Assembly: GCF_012927165.1 (NCBI RefSeq)
Contig: NZ_JABBGA010000020.1
Coordinates: 1 to 64,000, forward strand
Direction of reading: 5' to 3'
Source of the DNA: Zoogloea dura
GTDB taxonomy: Bacteria; Pseudomonadota; Gammaproteobacteria; Burkholderiales; Rhodocyclaceae
Length of the DNA: 64,000 bases
Position 1 is the stretch's first letter. Each line of letters opens with the position of its first letter. Below are positions 18,275-26,264 of the stretch, in pieces. The notes beneath the pieces were generated by a model that was not told the origin of the DNA, made no database searches, and saw nothing but the letters and a program-made list of their open reading frames with translations. The translations under genes were made by a program, and so were the position numbers.

Positions 18275-19165
18275 ATGACCCGCAAGACCGTTGCCGATTT
18301 TGATCCGGAAGTCCTCAAGCTCTTCGACAAGTACGTCCATGGCCTCATCCCGCGCCGCGAGTTCCTGAAGAGCGCTGGCAAGTACGCCGTGGCCGGGGTG
18401 AGCGCCGAGGGCCTGCTGGCCGCCCTGAGCCCCAACTTCGCCCAGGCCCAGGAGGTCCAGCCGACGGATGCCCGCATCAAGGGCAGCTTCGTGGAGATTC
18501 CGTCGCCCGCCGGCTACGGCACCCTGCGCGGCTACCTGGTGGTGCCGGCCAATGCCAGCGGCAAGCTGCCCACCGTGCTGGTGGTGCATGAGAACCGGGG
18601 CCTCAACCCGCATATCGAGGACATCGCCCGGCGCCTTGCGCTGGACGGCTTCATCGCCTTTGCGCCGGATGCGCTGTTCCCCCTGGGAGGCTATCCGGGT
18701 GACGAGGACAAGGCCCGCGAGCTCTTCCCGAAGCTGGACCAGAACAAGACCCGCGAGGACTTCGTTGCCGCCGCGGCCTACCTGAAGAAGCTGCCCCAGG
18801 GCAACGGCAAGGTTGGTGTCACCGGCTTCTGCTATGGCGGCGGGGTGGCCAACTTCCTGGCCACCCGCATCCCCGACCTGGCCGCCTCGGTGCCCTTCTA
18901 TGGCGGTCAGCCGCCCGCCGAGGAGGCCGCCAGGATCAAGGCCCCGCTGCTGATCCATTACGCCGAGAACGACGAGCGCATCAACGCCGGCTGGCCCAAG
19001 TACGAAGAGGCGCTGAAGGCCGCCGGGGTGAAGTACGAGGCGTATTTCTACCCGGGCACCCAGCACGGTTTCAACAACAACACCACACCGCGTTTCGATG
19101 CCAAGGCCGCCCAGCTGGCCTGGCAGCGCAGCGTGGCGTTCTTCAGGACGCACCTCAAGACCTGA
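18275..19165 (+). CDS. Tat-exported dienelactone-hydrolase-family protein (YghX-like)
   Basis: 296 residues. AGGAGA lies 9 bp before the ATG at 18275 and fixes the start. The N-terminus has a twin-arginine signal (PRREFLK followed by a hydrophobic stretch to NFAQAQ), set back after ~23 residues as in YghX-type proteins. The alpha/beta-hydrolase core carries the dienelactone hydrolase nucleophile Cys in GFCYGGG, an acidic residue in ENDERI and the catalytic His in GTQHGFNN. It would hydrolyse lactones or esters in the periplasm. It is co-directional with the SMP-30 lactonase (44 bp upstream) and cytochrome c' (46 bp downstream). Confidence 0.9.
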   Translation: MTRKTVADFDPEVLKLFDKYVHGLIPRREFLKSAGKYAVAGVSAEGLLAALSPNFAQAQEVQPTDARIKGSFVEIPSPAGYGTLRGYLVVPANASGKLPTVLVVHENRGLNPHIEDIARRLALDGFIAFAPDALFPLGGYPGDEDKARELFPKLDQNKTREDFVAAAAYLKKLPQGNGKVGVTGFCYGGGVANFLATRIPDLAASVPFYGGQPPAEEAARIKAPLLIHYAENDERINAGWPKYEEALKAAGVKYEAYFYPGTQHGFNNNTTPRFDAKAAQLAWQRSVAFFRTHLKT

Positions 19166-19211
19166 GGGCGACCGTCCAACGCAATACCAACCTGAACCAT
19201 CCGGAGAAACA

Positions 19212-19682
19212 ATGAAGAAGCTCGTCAAACCCCTGCTCGCCATCCTGCTCGTCTCCGCCGCCTCGTCGGCGGCCATCGCCCAGCAGGCACCCAAGCCCGA
19301 GCAGGTGATCAAGTGGCGCCAGTCGGTGTACCAGACCCTCGCCTGGTACAACGGCCGCATCAAGGCCAGCGTGGATGGCACCTACAACAAGGATGATGTG
19401 ATCCGCGCCGCCAATGGCATCGCCGCCATCGCCAACTCCGGCCTGGGCGCCCTGTACCCGGCCGGCACCGAAACCGGCAAGGGCTGGCGCGAGACCTCGG
19501 TGAAGCCGGAACTGTTCACCGATGGCGCCAAGGCCGGCGAAGCCGCCCGCAAGTTCATCAGCGAAGCCAATGAACTGGCCAAGGTGGCCAACACGGGCGA
19601 CGCCGCCGCGGTGAAAGTCCAGTTCGGCAAGCTCGGCGCCACCTGCAAGGGCTGCCACGACGACTTCCGCAAGAAGGATTGA
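19212..19682 (+). CDS. Cytochrome c' (class II c-type cytochrome)
   Basis: 156 residues from the ATG at 19212, with GGAGAAAC just before it. An Ala-rich signal peptide ends near AAIAQQ. The mature protein is a helical bundle with the single haem-binding motif CKGCH near its C-terminus, as usual for cytochrome c'. The haem is normally five-coordinate and can bind NO. Periplasmic role: NO binding or detoxification, or electron transfer. It is the last gene of the SMP-30/DLH/cytochrome set. A functional link to lactone hydrolysis is suggested only by position. Confidence 0.92.
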   Translation: MKKLVKPLLAILLVSAASSAAIAQQAPKPEQVIKWRQSVYQTLAWYNGRIKASVDGTYNKDDVIRAANGIAAIANSGLGALYPAGTETGKGWRETSVKPELFTDGAKAGEAARKFISEANELAKVANTGDAAAVKVQFGKLGATCKGCHDDFRKKD

Positions 19683-19718
19683 CGGGGCAGGGGCTGAGGC
19701 CCCGATCCGGGCTGCTTG

Positions 19719-19738
19719 CCGGAGCGCGTGCGCTCCGG
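19719..19738. terminator. Hairpin between convergent genes
   Basis: Perfect 8-bp arms CCGGAGCG and CGCTCCGG around CGTG, between the stop of cytochrome c' and the stop of the minus-strand gene at 19752. No T-run. It probably acts as a bidirectional transcription barrier. Confidence 0.45.
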
Positions 19739-19751
19739 CGGAGGCTTGATC

Positions 19752-20390
19752 TCAGAGCGCCTCCTTGCGGCTCCTGATGGTGTGACTCAGGTTCATGCGG
19801 TCGATGTCCTCGACCGACATGATGGGGGCGTACATCAGGTCCGCAGGATCCCCATTGCGCTTCCAGCCCATCCGCATCTCGCCGACGATGCGCATGAGCA
19901 TCTTGGTGACCCGGCTGACCACCAGGTCCACCGGCGCCGGCGTGCCGTCGATCTGGTAGCGCAGGCGCGCCACCGACAGCACCGAGGTGTTGGTCATGGG
20001 GCTGTGGTACGAGTACTGGAAGCGGAAATTGCGGCTGCGCGCGTTGATGTCGCGGGTGGTCAGCACGATGAAATAGGTGCGCGGCGACACGTCGCGCAGC
20101 ACCCGGGACAGCCGCTGCGGGATGGGGAAGAAATCCTCTGCGGCGTACTGGTTGGTGCCGGCGAAGGGCTCCAGGCCGTCGACCGGCGTCCACAGGGTGG
20201 ACTTGATCCACAGGCCGCTCTCGCTGCTCAGCGCGCGGGCGATGCTGCCGGCGGTCTCTTCCGAGATGTCGTCGGTGGGGACGATATAGACATGCACGGC
20301 ATCCACCGGGCTGGCCAGCGGCAGGGGCCGGTTCTGGGCGTGGGCGGCCCAGGCGAAGGGGAGGGCGAGCAGGAAGCGGCGGCGGTGCAT
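19752..20390 (-). CDS. Exported archaemetzincin-like protein lacking the zinc motif
   Basis: 212 residues with a signal peptide (MHRRRFLLALPFAWAAHAQ). I read the mature part as similar in layout to archaemetzincin-type proteases: VHVYIVPTDD near the start, a central ITDxD-like strand (LTTRDINARSRNFRF), SVLSVARL, then RVTKMLMRIVGEMRMGW where archaemetzincins have the zinc helix HExGHxxGxxHC, and finally LMYAPIMSVEDIDRM resembling the Met-turn and closing DxD. All zinc-binding histidines are missing, so it would be a non-catalytic homologue. The match comes from memory of the family and needs profile confirmation; the alternative is an unrelated exported protein. It is a single gene, convergent with cytochrome c'. 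Confidence 0.6.
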   Translation of the reverse strand: MHRRRFLLALPFAWAAHAQNRPLPLASPVDAVHVYIVPTDDISEETAGSIARALSSESGLWIKSTLWTPVDGLEPFAGTNQYAAEDFFPIPQRLSRVLRDVSPRTYFIVLTTRDINARSRNFRFQYSYHSPMTNTSVLSVARLRYQIDGTPAPVDLVVSRVTKMLMRIVGEMRMGWKRNGDPADLMYAPIMSVEDIDRMNLSHTIRSRKEAL

Positions 20391-20518
20391 CGGGTGTCCT
20401 TGCTGATTGGCTGGAGGTATGGGAGGGCAGATGCTCCCATCATCGTTCCAATCCGTCCGTAACCGGAATGGACTCTGCCACTGTGGCCGGGTGAATCAAT
20501 GCCCTGCCGGTGGTGCGC

Positions 20519-21523
20519 TCAGATCAGCGCCTCCCTGCGCAGCTCGTTCTTGATCCAGGCATACACCACCGGGGCGATGGCCACGCCGCCGAAGCCGAAG
20601 AGGGCTTCCATCAGCACCATGGCGATGAGGATCTCCCAGGCCTTGGCGTTGATCTCGCCGCCGACGATGCGGGCGTTGAGGAAGTATTCGGCCTTGTGCA
20701 GCAGCACCAGGAAGAGCAGCGACAGCAACGCGGCCTGGGGTGACACCGAGAAGCTGATCATGACGATGATGGAGTTGGAGATCAGGTTGCCGACCACCGG
20801 TAACAGGCCCACCAGGGCGGTGATGAGCACCATGGTCTTGCTGAAGGGCAGGTGGTAGCCGACGGCGGGCAGGATGCCCAGCAGGTAGATGCCGGTGAAG
20901 AAGGCATTGATCGCGGCGATCTTGCCCTGGGCCACGAAGACCCGCCGGAAGGCGTTGTAAAAGGCGCCGATGCGTTCCAGCAGGGCGCGGGCCAGCGGGC
21001 GGTGCTGCTCGCTGGCGGCCAGCTCCTGCACCGCCACCATGGCGCCGATGACCATGCCAAGCAGGATGTGGGCGGCGGCCAGGCCGGCCTCCTTGCCAAG
21101 CAGGCGCAGCTCCGGCGCGTGTTCGCGCAGCCAGTGCGAGGCCTCGGCCTTGAGTTCGGGGCCGCTGCTGGGCAGACGGCCGAGCAGCCAGGGGGGGATC
21201 ACGTCATTGGCGCCGTCGAGGGTTTCAGCCATCCTGGCCCAGATCGCGTCGAGGTCTCCATGTCCGTGCAGGATGTCGCCAATCCACAGGCCCAGGCCGA
21301 CCACCGCGGCGATCACCAGCATGGCCAGCACTGCAGTGGCCAGCTGGCGGCCGCGCAGGCCGGTGACGTGGCGGCCGAGCAGGGGCTGGGCCAGGTGGAT
21401 CAGCATGAAGACCAGCATGCCGGCAAAGAGGGCCTGCAGCAGGTGCAGGTTGAGGATGGCCAGAATGCCTGCGCCGGCCAGGGCGTAGGACACCTGTTGA
21501 ACTCCGTATCGACGTGCTTCCAT
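20519..21523 (-). CDS. AI-2E (PerM) family transporter
   Basis: 334 residues from the ATG at 21523. Longer in-frame starts up to 21700 only add a basic low-complexity tail. About eight hydrophobic segments with a long soluble stretch (about 90-155) between the early and late helices, and the late ITALVGLLPVVGNLISNSI region, are characteristic of the AI-2E/PerM family. Members export autoinducer-2 or act as Na+/H+ exchangers, and the function differs between members. No LuxS or Lsr genes are nearby, so I do not assign a substrate. It is flanked by unrelated genes and appears monocistronic. Confidence 0.85.
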   Translation of the reverse strand: MEARRYGVQQVSYALAGAGILAILNLHLLQALFAGMLVFMLIHLAQPLLGRHVTGLRGRQLATAVLAMLVIAAVVGLGLWIGDILHGHGDLDAIWARMAETLDGANDVIPPWLLGRLPSSGPELKAEASHWLREHAPELRLLGKEAGLAAAHILLGMVIGAMVAVQELAASEQHRPLARALLERIGAFYNAFRRVFVAQGKIAAINAFFTGIYLLGILPAVGYHLPFSKTMVLITALVGLLPVVGNLISNSIIVMISFSVSPQAALLSLLFLVLLHKAEYFLNARIVGGEINAKAWEILIAMVLMEALFGFGGVAIAPVVYAWIKNELRREALI

Positions 21524-21614
21524 GCGCGGTGGATTCCCTGTTGTCCGGTCCGGGCGCCATTCTACGCCCGGCCAGTGCGCCGTCAGGGCTGAGCACGCCA
21601 GCGCCGGGGTGGCC

Positions 21615-22085
21615 TTAGTTGGCCGCGGCGCGCGGCGCCGGCGCGGTGATGCGGGCGACCTTGCCGCCCTGGTCCTCGTAGTCCAGGGAGCCGGCCGCAC
21701 CGGCGATCTTGTAGCCCTTGGCGGTCAGCTTGTCGCCGATGTCGCCGGCCCGGTGGGCGCGGTTGGACACGGTGATGATGCTGCGGTCCTTGGGGATGTA
21801 GGCCAGGTACTTCTCCACCTCGCCGAACTGGATGCTCAGGAAGACCGGAAAGCTGCCGCGGGTGATGAGTTCGTCGGGGCGGCGCACGTCGAGCACCAGC
21901 ACTTCACCGGGCTTGGCCAGCAGGGCGTCGACCTCGGCGCGGTTGAGCTGCTTGGTCTTGTAGGTCCACGGCGGCGCCACGTAGGGCTTGGCCGGAGCTG
22001 CCTGCTGCGCCGGGGCGGCGGTCTGGGCGAAGGCGCTGGTGGTGCCGGCGGCAAGCAGGGCGGCGAGGAAGATGGCGGTTTTCAT
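21615..22085 (-). CDS. Exported rhodanese-fold protein without catalytic cysteine
   Basis: 156 residues with a signal peptide (MKTAIFLAALLAAGTTSAFAQ). The single rhodanese domain shows VLVLDVRRPDELITRGSFP and the strand leading to the active-site loop. Where active sulfurtransferases have C-x-x-G-x-R-(S/T), this protein reads VSNRAHRAGD. The cysteine is replaced by serine, and there is no cysteine in the mature protein. It probably binds rather than transfers sulfur, or acts as a scaffold. It contrasts with the intact rhodanese at 41.5-42.1 kb. Confidence 0.8.
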   Translation of the reverse strand: MKTAIFLAALLAAGTTSAFAQTAAPAQQAAPAKPYVAPPWTYKTKQLNRAEVDALLAKPGEVLVLDVRRPDELITRGSFPVFLSIQFGEVEKYLAYIPKDRSIITVSNRAHRAGDIGDKLTAKGYKIAGAAGSLDYEDQGGKVARITAPAPRAAAN

Positions 22086-22556
22086 GATGTCTTTCTTGGC
22101 TGAAGAGGGGTTGACCGGGGGCGCCCGTCAAGGCGCCCGCCCGCTCGGAATAGCAACAATCGCGCCGTCTTTCCGGTGGCTGGACGCTTCTGCCAAAGGG
22201 TTGATATAAAAACGCTTTTCCGCTTCGCGTGAGGGTGGCCGGAAGGCGCGCTGCTGGGGAATCACCAGGCGTGCTGGCGGCGCTGTTGCGGGGCGTGCAG
22301 CAACGCGGGGAGAGGTCAACACGAGAAAGAGCTTGCCAGAGGAAGGATTCCTGGCTGCAGGCAAAGGAGAGGTGGTGAATGTGGAAGAAAGCGCAGAGCG
22401 TCCGTGCTTCGACAAAATGTCATTTCGGTGGAGCGATCACGCGGTTTGACGCGATGACGTGCGTGAAGTGGCTGGTTTTCAAAAAAAACTATCCAAAGTG
22501 CACCGCTAGATATTACGATTGGTAACGATTTATTGTTGAACTTGTTTGGGGGAGAA
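22086..22556. other. 471-bp intergenic region upstream of IPTL-CTERM gene
   Basis: This separates divergent genes. The part next to 22557 (about 22470-22550) is strikingly A/T-rich for this genome (AAAAAAAACTATCC, TATTACGATTGGTAACGA), consistent with a regulated promoter. I could not place -35/-10 boxes with confidence, and there is no open frame with coding character. Confidence 0.5.
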
Positions 22557-23174
22557 ATGCAAAGTCTGAAGAAGTGGGGCGCAGCCCTGGGTTTCATCGT
22601 CGTGGCGACTTCGTCGGCGCATGCAGCGCAGATGTGTGTGGGTGGTTCCGGAAGCTTCGGCTCGGTGACGGTAACGCGCTCGGGCACTTGTAGCGATTTT
22701 GGGGGCACCATCAGCGGTGTCTCGAACGGTTTTATTGTGAGCGCGGTCAGCACTTGTTCGTTCGCCTTCAGTCCGGCTGTCCCCGCGTCGCAGTTGAGTG
22801 TCAAGGTTGTTGATGTAAATGACTTTGACCAAGTCGGATTCAACCTCAATGGCGCGAGTTACACCCTGGTGGCCGGCGATATCGACACCACCCTCACGCC
22901 GCCGAGCAGTCCTGGCCGCCTGAGCCTGGTCTCCAATCAGGTCACTGGCTTGGCAGCTCAGGCTGCAGGTGAAGGCTCGATCTCGTTCACCAACTCTGCA
23001 CCTGCAACCGTGTCCTCGCTGGACGTCGTAAAGACCGGGTCGGGTGGTGTGATCGGTGTCGTGTGTTTCGACGCGCCGGCTACGCCTGTTCCGACCCTGA
23101 ACCAGTGGGGCACGATCATCATGGCCATGATGCTCGGATTGGCTGGTTTCGGCGCGATGCGCCGCCGTCAATAA
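22557..23174 (+). CDS. Exported IPTL-CTERM sorting-domain protein
   Basis: 205 residues from the ATG at 22557, preceded by GGGGGAG with good spacing; an in-frame ATG at 22533 lacks a site. A signal peptide (MQSLKKWGAALGF...SAHA) is followed by a Ser/Thr/Gly-rich beta-type body with cysteines near 27, 45, 68 and 173. The C-terminus is VPTLNQWG, a hydrophobic helix (IIMAMMLGLAGF) and MRRRQ. This is the tripartite IPTL-CTERM signal, which is analogous to PEP-CTERM and thought to be recognised by an exosortase/archaeosortase-type enzyme. No sortase is in the window. It is likely surface-exposed or matrix-associated, and a strong terminator follows. Confidence 0.85.
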   Translation: MQSLKKWGAALGFIVVATSSAHAAQMCVGGSGSFGSVTVTRSGTCSDFGGTISGVSNGFIVSAVSTCSFAFSPAVPASQLSVKVVDVNDFDQVGFNLNGASYTLVAGDIDTTLTPPSSPGRLSLVSNQVTGLAAQAAGEGSISFTNSAPATVSSLDVVKTGSGGVIGVVCFDAPATPVPTLNQWGTIIMAMMLGLAGFGAMRRRQ

Positions 23175-23235
23175 GGGTCGAGGCCTGAGCTTTGCGGGCC
23201 TATCCAGGGCCCGTAGTTGAAGCAAGCCTGGAGGA

Positions 23236-23266
23236 AAGCCTCACGGTGATCGTGAGGCTTTTTTTT
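23236..23266 (+). terminator. Intrinsic terminator after IPTL-CTERM gene
   Basis: Perfect 9-bp stem AAGCCTCAC / GTGAGGCTT with a 7-base loop, running directly into eight T residues. This is the best Rho-independent terminator in the window. Confidence 0.92.
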
Positions 23267-23329
23267 GCTTAGCCACGGGAGCCCATTGGGGGGCCGCTGA
23301 GTCTTCTGCCGCCCAGGGCGGCGGCCTGC

Positions 23330-25426
23330 CTACCTCGCCTTGGCCACCGACTGTGAAGCCGGGGTCGGCGTCGCTGCCGGTGTGGGGGCCAGCACCGCAG
23401 CATCGGCGACGATGCGCGCGGTTTCTTCGAGGAGGAAGTCCTTGCGGTCCTTGAAGGCCTTTTCGGAGGCGAGTTCGGCCTTGAGGCTGCGCTCGCCGGA
23501 TTGCAGGCCGTCGTCGCGCAGGGCTTCGGCGTCCTTGCCGTTGCGGGCCTTGAGGCGGGCTTCGCGGGCTTCCTTCTCCTGCTTGCGCTCGGCCTCGACC
23601 AGGGACAGGCTGCGCATCTCCTTGATGCGGATGACCTCGGCGACGTCCTCCTGGAGTTCGCGGAAGGACTTGTCATCCTTGCTGCGGGCTTCGTGGCGGC
23701 GCTGCAGTTCGGGCAGGATGTCCTGCAGGGTGCCGGCGGGTTGATACGACGCCGGGGTGATCTCGCGCCAGGGCAGGGCGTTGTCGAAGCCGGTCTCGCC
23801 GAACTCGTCGGCCTCGAAGGCGGAGGGGAAGCGGATGTCGGGGGTGACGCCCTTGAGCTGGGTGGTGCCGCCATTGACCCGGAAGAACTGGGCGATGGTC
23901 ATCTTGATCTCGCCAAGCACGGGCTTTTCGTTGTTGGCCACCCGGTCCAGGTCCACCAGGGTCTGCACGGTGCCCTTGCCGAAACTGGGCTCGCCGATGA
24001 TCAGGGCGCGGCCGTAGTCCTGCAGGGCGGCGGCGAGGATCTCGGAGGCCGAGGCCGAACCGCGGTTGATCATCACGGCGAGGGGGCCGTTCCATACCAC
24101 GCCGGCCTTGAGGTCGCTTTCGACGGCGATCTTGCCGTCGGCGCCGCGCTGCTGCACGACCGGGCCGGTGTCGATGAACAGGCCGGTCAGCTCCACCGCC
24201 TCGCGCAGGGAACCGCCGCCGTTGTTGCGCAGGTCGAGGATCAGCCCGCTGACGCCTTCCTTCTTCAGTTCCTCGGCCAGCCGGGCCACGTCGCGGCTGG
24301 CGCTGCGGAAGTCCTTGTCGCCGCGGCGACGGCCCTCGAAGTCTTCGTAGAAGGCGGGCAGGGTGATCACGCCGATGCGCTTGCCGGCGCTGCCGGGGAT
24401 CACCGACTTGCGGGCGGCCTGCTCCTCGAGCTTGATTTTGTCGCGCACCAGGGTGACGTTCTTGTGCTGGGCGTCGGGGCCGCTGCCGGCGGGCAGGATG
24501 TCGAGCACGACGCGGGTGTCCTTGGTGCCGCGGATCATCTTGACCACTTCGTCCACCCGGGCGCCGACCACGTCGACCACCGGGCTGCCGTCGCCCTGAC
24601 CGACACCGACGATGCGGTCGCCCGCGGCCAGCTTGCCGGAGCGCGCGGCGGGGCCGCCGGGGCTCAGCTCGCGGATGGTGATGTATTCGTCACGCTCCTG
24701 CAGGACGGCACCGATGCCGACCAGCGAGAGGCGCATGGAGATGTCGAAGGAGTCGGCGGCGCCGCGTCCCAGGTAGCTGGTGTGGGGTTCGATGGAGCCC
24801 GCGTAGGCGTTCATGAAGGTCTGGAAAACATCGTCGCTGCGGGTCCGCCGGCTGCGCGCGAGGGCGTTGTCGTAGCGCTTCGAGAGGGTGTCGCGGATCG
24901 CCTGGCTGTCCTTGCCGGCCAGCTTGAGGCGCAGCCAGTCGTTCTTGACCCGCTTGCGCCACAGGTCGCGGGCCTCGTCGTCGTCCTTGGGCCAGGGGGC
25001 CTTGCTGCGGTCGAGGGGGTAGCTCTCGGCCACGCTGAAGTCGAAATCCTGCTGCAACAGCTTGCGGGCGTCGGCGAAGCGCTCGGCCACCCGCTCGTCG
25101 AAGCGCTGGAAGAGGGCGAAGGGAGCCTGCAGGTCGCTCTGCAGGATGGCGTCGTCGAGGCGCGTGCGCAGGTCGGCAAAGCCGTCGATGTCGGCCTGGG
25201 TGAAGTACAACCGTTCCGGGTCGAGGCTCTTCAGGTAGCGGTCGAAGATCTCGCTGGAGAGGGCGTCGTCGAGGGGCCGTACGGCGTAGTGGTAGCGGCT
25301 CAGGAACATCGAGCCGAGGTAGGCGGCCTGGGCTTGTTCGACGGTCGGGGCGAGGCGCGGGGCATCGGCGTGGGCGGTGGTGCCGAGGGCGATGGCCAGC
25401 AGGGCTCCGAGCAGGCGCTTCTTCAT
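23330..25426 (-). CDS. prc: Prc/Tsp-type carboxy-terminal processing protease
   Basis: 698 residues from the ATG at 25426. The frame stays open far upstream, but that is a shadow of the cytochrome b561 gene. The signal peptide is MKKRLLGALLAIALGTTAHA. A long helical N-terminal region is followed by a PDZ domain (YITIRELSPGGPAARSGKL; GDRIVGVGQG) and the S41 protease core, with SASASE containing nucleophile Ser459 and FGKG containing general base Lys484. The 25-residue spacing equals that of E. coli Prc. A charged helical C-terminal domain (DUF3340-like) completes the Prc layout. It degrades periplasmic proteins with non-polar C-termini. It lies 80 bp after cytochrome b561, same strand. Confidence 0.94.
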   Translation of the reverse strand: MKKRLLGALLAIALGTTAHADAPRLAPTVEQAQAAYLGSMFLSRYHYAVRPLDDALSSEIFDRYLKSLDPERLYFTQADIDGFADLRTRLDDAILQSDLQAPFALFQRFDERVAERFADARKLLQQDFDFSVAESYPLDRSKAPWPKDDDEARDLWRKRVKNDWLRLKLAGKDSQAIRDTLSKRYDNALARSRRTRSDDVFQTFMNAYAGSIEPHTSYLGRGAADSFDISMRLSLVGIGAVLQERDEYITIRELSPGGPAARSGKLAAGDRIVGVGQGDGSPVVDVVGARVDEVVKMIRGTKDTRVVLDILPAGSGPDAQHKNVTLVRDKIKLEEQAARKSVIPGSAGKRIGVITLPAFYEDFEGRRRGDKDFRSASRDVARLAEELKKEGVSGLILDLRNNGGGSLREAVELTGLFIDTGPVVQQRGADGKIAVESDLKAGVVWNGPLAVMINRGSASASEILAAALQDYGRALIIGEPSFGKGTVQTLVDLDRVANNEKPVLGEIKMTIAQFFRVNGGTTQLKGVTPDIRFPSAFEADEFGETGFDNALPWREITPASYQPAGTLQDILPELQRRHEARSKDDKSFRELQEDVAEVIRIKEMRSLSLVEAERKQEKEAREARLKARNGKDAEALRDDGLQSGERSLKAELASEKAFKDRKDFLLEETARIVADAAVLAPTPAATPTPASQSVAKAR

Positions 25427-25506
25427 GGGCGATGTTCCTGTGGGGTATGGGGGCGGGTGGCCGGGAGGATGTTGTCTGGGACTTCCCGGCGTGGCACTAA
25501 GTTCTC

Positions 25507-26214
25507 TTACCAGCCCGGTGAGGCGGCCGCCGGCTGGGCGGCAGCGGGCGGCGGGGGCGGCAGCAGTCCGCCGGCCGCGGCCCAGGTGGCGGCGCCGGCG
25601 ATCAGCACCGAGACGATGAAGGCCACCAGGCCGCCGCCACGCCGCTGGCCGGAGGCGGCGGGGCTGGACGGGGTGGCCTCGGTCCAGCCGGTGATCATCG
25701 GCTTGACCAGGTTCTCCTTCTTGACGCGGGCGTAGAAGACGATCGCCGCCACGTGCACCGCCACCAGCGCCAGCAGGCCGTTCTGCAGCCAGGCATGCCA
25801 GCTGTGGAAGCGGTCGGAGAGGTCTTTGCCGATCCAGTCGGCAAAGGGGCCCTGGAAGGCGATGTCGTCGTTGGTGAACAGCCCGGTGGCGGCCTGGGCG
25901 CCGACCAGGGCGAGCAGGCCCAGCACCGACAGGGCGCCCAGCGGGTTGTGGCCGATGCCGCGCCATTCGCCGCGCAGGTAGGCGGCGATGGCGGCCGGGC
26001 CGCGCACGAAGGTGGTGAAGCGGGCGGTGGGCGTGCCGACCAGGCCCCACACGATGCGGAACACCACCAGGCCGAGGATCAGGAAGCCGGCGCGGGCGTG
26101 CCAGTCGATGAGGTTGCCGCCGAGCTGGCCGGACACGTAGGCGAAGACGATGCTGGCGACGAGCAGCCAGTGGAAGAGGCGGATGGGAAGATCCCAGACC
26201 CGTTGGCGTTGCAT
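25507..26214 (-). CDS. Cytochrome b561-family membrane protein
   Basis: 235 residues if started at the ATG at 26214, which has AGGAG five bases upstream and begins MQRQRVWDLPIRLFHW as homologues do. An ATG at 26268 overlaps the preceding gene by ATGA and also has a GGAG, giving 253 residues; both may be used. There are four main hydrophobic helices with conserved histidines for two b haems (His in RLFHWLL, DWHARAG, RFHSWHAWL and VHVAAIV), then a linker, a further helix and a Pro/Ala-rich tail. It moves electrons between quinol and soluble cytochromes. Its place as the last gene of an RND efflux operon is unusual. Confidence 0.85.
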   Translation of the reverse strand: MQRQRVWDLPIRLFHWLLVASIVFAYVSGQLGGNLIDWHARAGFLILGLVVFRIVWGLVGTPTARFTTFVRGPAAIAAYLRGEWRGIGHNPLGALSVLGLLALVGAQAATGLFTNDDIAFQGPFADWIGKDLSDRFHSWHAWLQNGLLALVAVHVAAIVFYARVKKENLVKPMITGWTEATPSSPAASGQRRGGGLVAFIVSVLIAGAATWAAAGGLLPPPPPAAAQPAAASPGW

Positions 26215-26264
26215 GGTGGCTCCTGGAGCTGAAAGGGGATTCATGGACAGGGGATGGCGCGCCG

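Noticed and set aside
25427..26050. N-terminal extension of the Prc protease frame up to 26050
   Set aside because: The extension runs through the cytochrome b561 gene in another frame. The signal peptide at 25426 gives the true start.
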